DNA from: Aureispira sp. CCB-QB1
GTDB taxonomy: Bacteria; Bacteroidota; Bacteroidia; Chitinophagales; Saprospiraceae
NCBI RefSeq assembly: GCF_000724545.1
Contig: NZ_JHBV01000027.1
Span: 1 to 64,000 of the forward strand
Direction: 5' to 3'
Length of the DNA stretch: 64,000 nt
Shown: positions 61,875 to 64,000 of the stretch, piece by piece
Layout: each line of letters opens with the position of its first letter
How positions within the stretch are numbered: position 1 is the stretch's first letter
Translations under genes and position numbers: made by a program
Notes under the pieces: generated by a model
The model's database searches: none
The model's input: the letters and a program-made list of their open reading frames with translations, nothing else
Told to the model about the DNA's origin: nothing

Positions 61875-64000
61875 CTAAAAGGAAAAAGAAAACTTCAATT
61901 GTTGTTCTTTATTGTCAAAATCAAAAGATGCTATAAAGTCTTTAAGATAAGGTTGGAGCAACGCCTTTAAACTATCTCTATCTGGATAGAGCAACCCTAG
62001 TTGAAGGATAGCTTTATTATGCCTATATTCTATACTAGGGTAGGGGCGAATTATCAAATTAGAGACTTGTTCGAACGCAATAATAAGCCCTACCAAATGC
62101 CCTTCGACCCAACCACAAGCCTGGTTTAATTGCTCCAAACTTTTAGCTTTTATGTTTATCGTTAGATTTATTGTAGAGGAAGTATCAATAGCCATAAACA
62201 AAGATTTCCAAGAAATAGCTCCTTTCTTTTGATTTTTTAAAATTTCATTGCCTCTATTCAATTCTTGTTGCAATATACTAGCAGTAGATCGAGTCACATT
62301 TCTAGCACTGTTATAATAAGGTTTGATCGTTGTTAGAATTGGCATTCGATCTTGTTTCTCCCTCAGATGATAGCGAGGCTCTTTTATTAAAGTAATAGGT
62401 TGCGTCCAGTTGTATTGAGATAAGAGAGAGAAAAAATAAGGCATCAGTGTACTAATGTCCTCTAAATCTTCCTGCTTTGGAATACGATCGAGCACCCAAA
62501 GAGCTAAGATAGTCCATGAATAGGTTCCCAAAAAACCAAAGGCATTTCCCTTTATTTTCCTAGCGGTTGCCCATATTTTTATGGCTTTTACAAACCAGCG
62601 AAAACTATCTAGCGAAATTTTTCTTTGACTGTAGGTCAGAATGGAATTTGCTTCCAAAATTCCAGTTACTGCTTGCCAGTCTTGTGCACTGAAATAGTAC
62701 CGATGTTTTTCCGATAGGTTATCCAATGATATGAATGCTGTAGGATAGGCTACACACAACAAATCGATAGAAATGCCCTCCATTTTTAGTTTTAAAATAG
62801 GAACTTGGGCATCTTGTATTAATCGAGCTGTTTCATACCAGCCTTTTAGTTGTGTTTGTACTCTTTCTAAAAAAGCTAGAGGGTCTAATTCGTTAGGAAT
62901 TGCAGCCAAGATATCTAAATCGCTTGTGCTGGTATTGGTACCTAAAGCAGTTGAACCTAATTGATGTAGTTTGTACTCTTGACCTAATATGTTATCACAA
63001 GTAGTCTGAATTATGTCTAGTATTATTGACCTATTTTGTTGTTCTGGAAAAGATATTACAGCTTTTTTATTACTTAATAATTCAACTAAATTCTGTTCGT
63101 CTACTTTTGATGGTGCATTATTATTAATAATACCAGTTTCTAAATCAATTGTATATCTTATTTTAAATGCTTCTTGATGACAACGACTGATAAGTGCAAG
63201 ACGCTTGACTTTAAAATTAGTCTTTTTCCAAGGAGGTAATGATTTCTTAGCTAGTTCAATTGACCTAAATTGACCAACACTTAAATGAGGAGTAAAGGAT
63301 AGTTTTGTTTTGGGTAACCCATTTTGCCTTACAAATAAACGTTGCATCAAACGTTGTAATTTTTTCAAACGACCACCTTGATTGGTCTCAACAGGTTCTA
63401 GCCAAGCAATTATTTCTGTTTTTTGATTGAAAAATTGATATTGTTTTAATTCTAATTCAAATACTGAAAACGCTTTGAGTACAGTGCTTAATTCTTGTGC
63501 TGCTTGCTCGAAATATCGATCTGGTAAAAAGCCATACAATAATGTAATATGAGGCATCCATCGATTGTATTTTCGATCAAACTGTTGCCGTATTGTTTGG
63601 ACTTTTTTCGAAGTATGCTCATCTGGAAGAATAACAATAGCACTGCGATAGGTCGAAGCAATCGTATTCCAAAAATTGCTTGGTGGCTCAATTTTTTCCG
63701 TCGCCTTTTGATGAATAATATTTAACGATAAACCATAGTGATCAGAAGGCAAAGACATAGGAGAGGACATTGTTGTCATTTGATTGGCGAATAAAGCTGC
63801 TTGCTCTATTTTCCAATATTGTTCTTGGCTCGTTCGAATATAAAAGCGATCAAAGCGTGCAGGCAGACCTGTTAGGGTAGATATTGCTGCTAGAGGATTA
63901 TAACTTGGTTCAAAGGTATATCCATCTTTATGAGGATGTTGAGTGCTCCACGCATCCCAAAACTGTTCTTTGTCTAATAATTCTAATCCTTCTTGTCCTC
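61875..64000 (-). CDS. EEP - 2H phosphoesterase - poly(A)-polymerase-like fusion protein (5' end outside the window)
   Basis: The frame stays open to the window's right edge, so at least 707 residues are visible and the start is missing. Met at 63779 is internal; positions below count from it. Just before it lie FWDAWSTQHPHKDGYTFEP, SYNPLAA and ARFDRFYIR, then SDHYGL at 12-17: the end of an endonuclease/exonuclease/phosphatase domain (TDP2-like). Residues about 40-215 form a 2H phosphoesterase (LigT/CPDase-like) with HITL at 77 and HLSV at 165. Residues about 230-600 resemble eukaryotic poly(A) polymerases: GS at 275-276, DLD at 287-289, third Asp at 339 (SIDLLCV), then a central domain with IKIWATARKIKGNAFGFLG. 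It probably processes RNA or DNA ends. The three active sites all appear intact. The order and fusion are unusual for a bacterium. Confidence 0.85.
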   Translation of the reverse strand, partial: GQEGLELLDKEQFWDAWSTQHPHKDGYTFEPSYNPLAAISTLTGLPARFDRFYIRTSQEQYWKIEQAALFANQMTTMSSPMSLPSDHYGLSLNIIHQKATEKIEPPSNFWNTIASTYRSAIVILPDEHTSKKVQTIRQQFDRKYNRWMPHITLLYGFLPDRYFEQAAQELSTVLKAFSVFELELKQYQFFNQKTEIIAWLEPVETNQGGRLKKLQRLMQRLFVRQNGLPKTKLSFTPHLSVGQFRSIELAKKSLPPWKKTNFKVKRLALISRCHQEAFKIRYTIDLETGIINNNAPSKVDEQNLVELLSNKKAVISFPEQQNRSIILDIIQTTCDNILGQEYKLHQLGSTALGTNTSTSDLDILAAIPNELDPLAFLERVQTQLKGWYETARLIQDAQVPILKLKMEGISIDLLCVAYPTAFISLDNLSEKHRYYFSAQDWQAVTGILEANSILTYSQRKISLDSFRWFVKAIKIWATARKIKGNAFGFLGTYSWTILALWVLDRIPKQEDLEDISTLMPYFFSLLSQYNWTQPITLIKEPRYHLREKQDRMPILTTIKPYYNSARNVTRSTASILQQELNRGNEILKNQKKGAISWKSLFMAIDTSSTINLTINIKAKSLEQLNQACGWVEGHLVGLIIAFEQVSNLIIRPYPSIEYRHNKAILQLGLLYPDRDSLKALLQPYLKDFIASFDFDNKEQQLKFSFSF

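Noticed and set aside
63779-63781. Met at 63779 as the true start of the right-edge gene
   Set aside because: Open frame and EEP-like sequence continue upstream to the window end; the Met lies inside the EEP domain.

Overview
The window looks like a chromosomal segment of a gliding member of the Bacteroidota, plausibly of the Saprospirales type (Aureispira- or Saprospira-like; this finer placement is a guess). The reasons are: gldE and gldD beside mutY and ssb; an S9 peptidase, LptC-like and serpin genes whose products carry Bacteroidota-style lipoprotein signals; TAnnTTTG -7 promoter elements in place of TATAAT; TTG and GTG starts without clear Shine-Dalgarno sequences; AT-rich intergenic DNA; and a 490-residue eukaryote/archaeal-type ProRS. 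No prophage, CRISPR array, plasmid gene or transposase gene was seen.

Layout. Positions 1-5300 hold clpB, a MerR/CarH-like regulator and a XerC-type recombinase. Positions 5300-9900 hold small membrane, rhodanese, DinB, radical SAM and thioredoxin-like genes. Positions 10000-18000 hold proS (minus), a Tyr/Gly/Trp-rich secreted protein, an OmpP1/FadL-like porin and a PcrA/UvrD helicase (minus). Positions 18600-24700 hold an unknown gene, a lipoprotein gene and then mutY-ssb-gldE-gldD-rlmB. Positions 24700-29000 (minus) hold a serpin lipoprotein and a CNNM transporter - YbjN-like - PspA operon. Positions 29000-36600 hold a GT2 glycosyltransferase, a YD-repeat-like secreted protein, serC, a GH16-like lipoprotein, a TPR-like membrane protein and an M19 dipeptidase. 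Positions 36600-47300 hold an S9 peptidase, lysS, a beta-barrel protein, a DUF368-aroE-proline dehydrogenase operon, an amidase and lptC. From 47800 to 61800 runs the classical macromolecular-synthesis block: hpf, tRNA-Thr, tRNA-Tyr, tRNA-Gly, tRNA-Thr, tuf, tRNA-Trp, secE, nusG, rplK, rplA, rplJ, rplL, rpoB, rpoC.

The most unusual gene is at the right edge on the minus strand. Its reading frame stays open to the window end, and the visible part fuses three modules: the C-terminal end of an endonuclease/exonuclease/phosphatase (EEP) domain, a 2H (LigT-like) phosphoesterase, and a eukaryote-type poly(A)-polymerase-like nucleotidyltransferase. It looks like a one-polypeptide nucleic-acid end-processing machine. 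The Met that would give a 634-residue protein is internal.

A second theme is non-coding. The spacers contain a family of short repeats with the core ACCACGAAGTAGCAGC and a MITE-like element with 11-bp terminal inverted repeats, present in two opposite-facing copies. The rRNA-free transcription/translation block is punctuated by long hairpins without U-tracts, most strikingly a perfect 14-bp stem between rpoB and rpoC.
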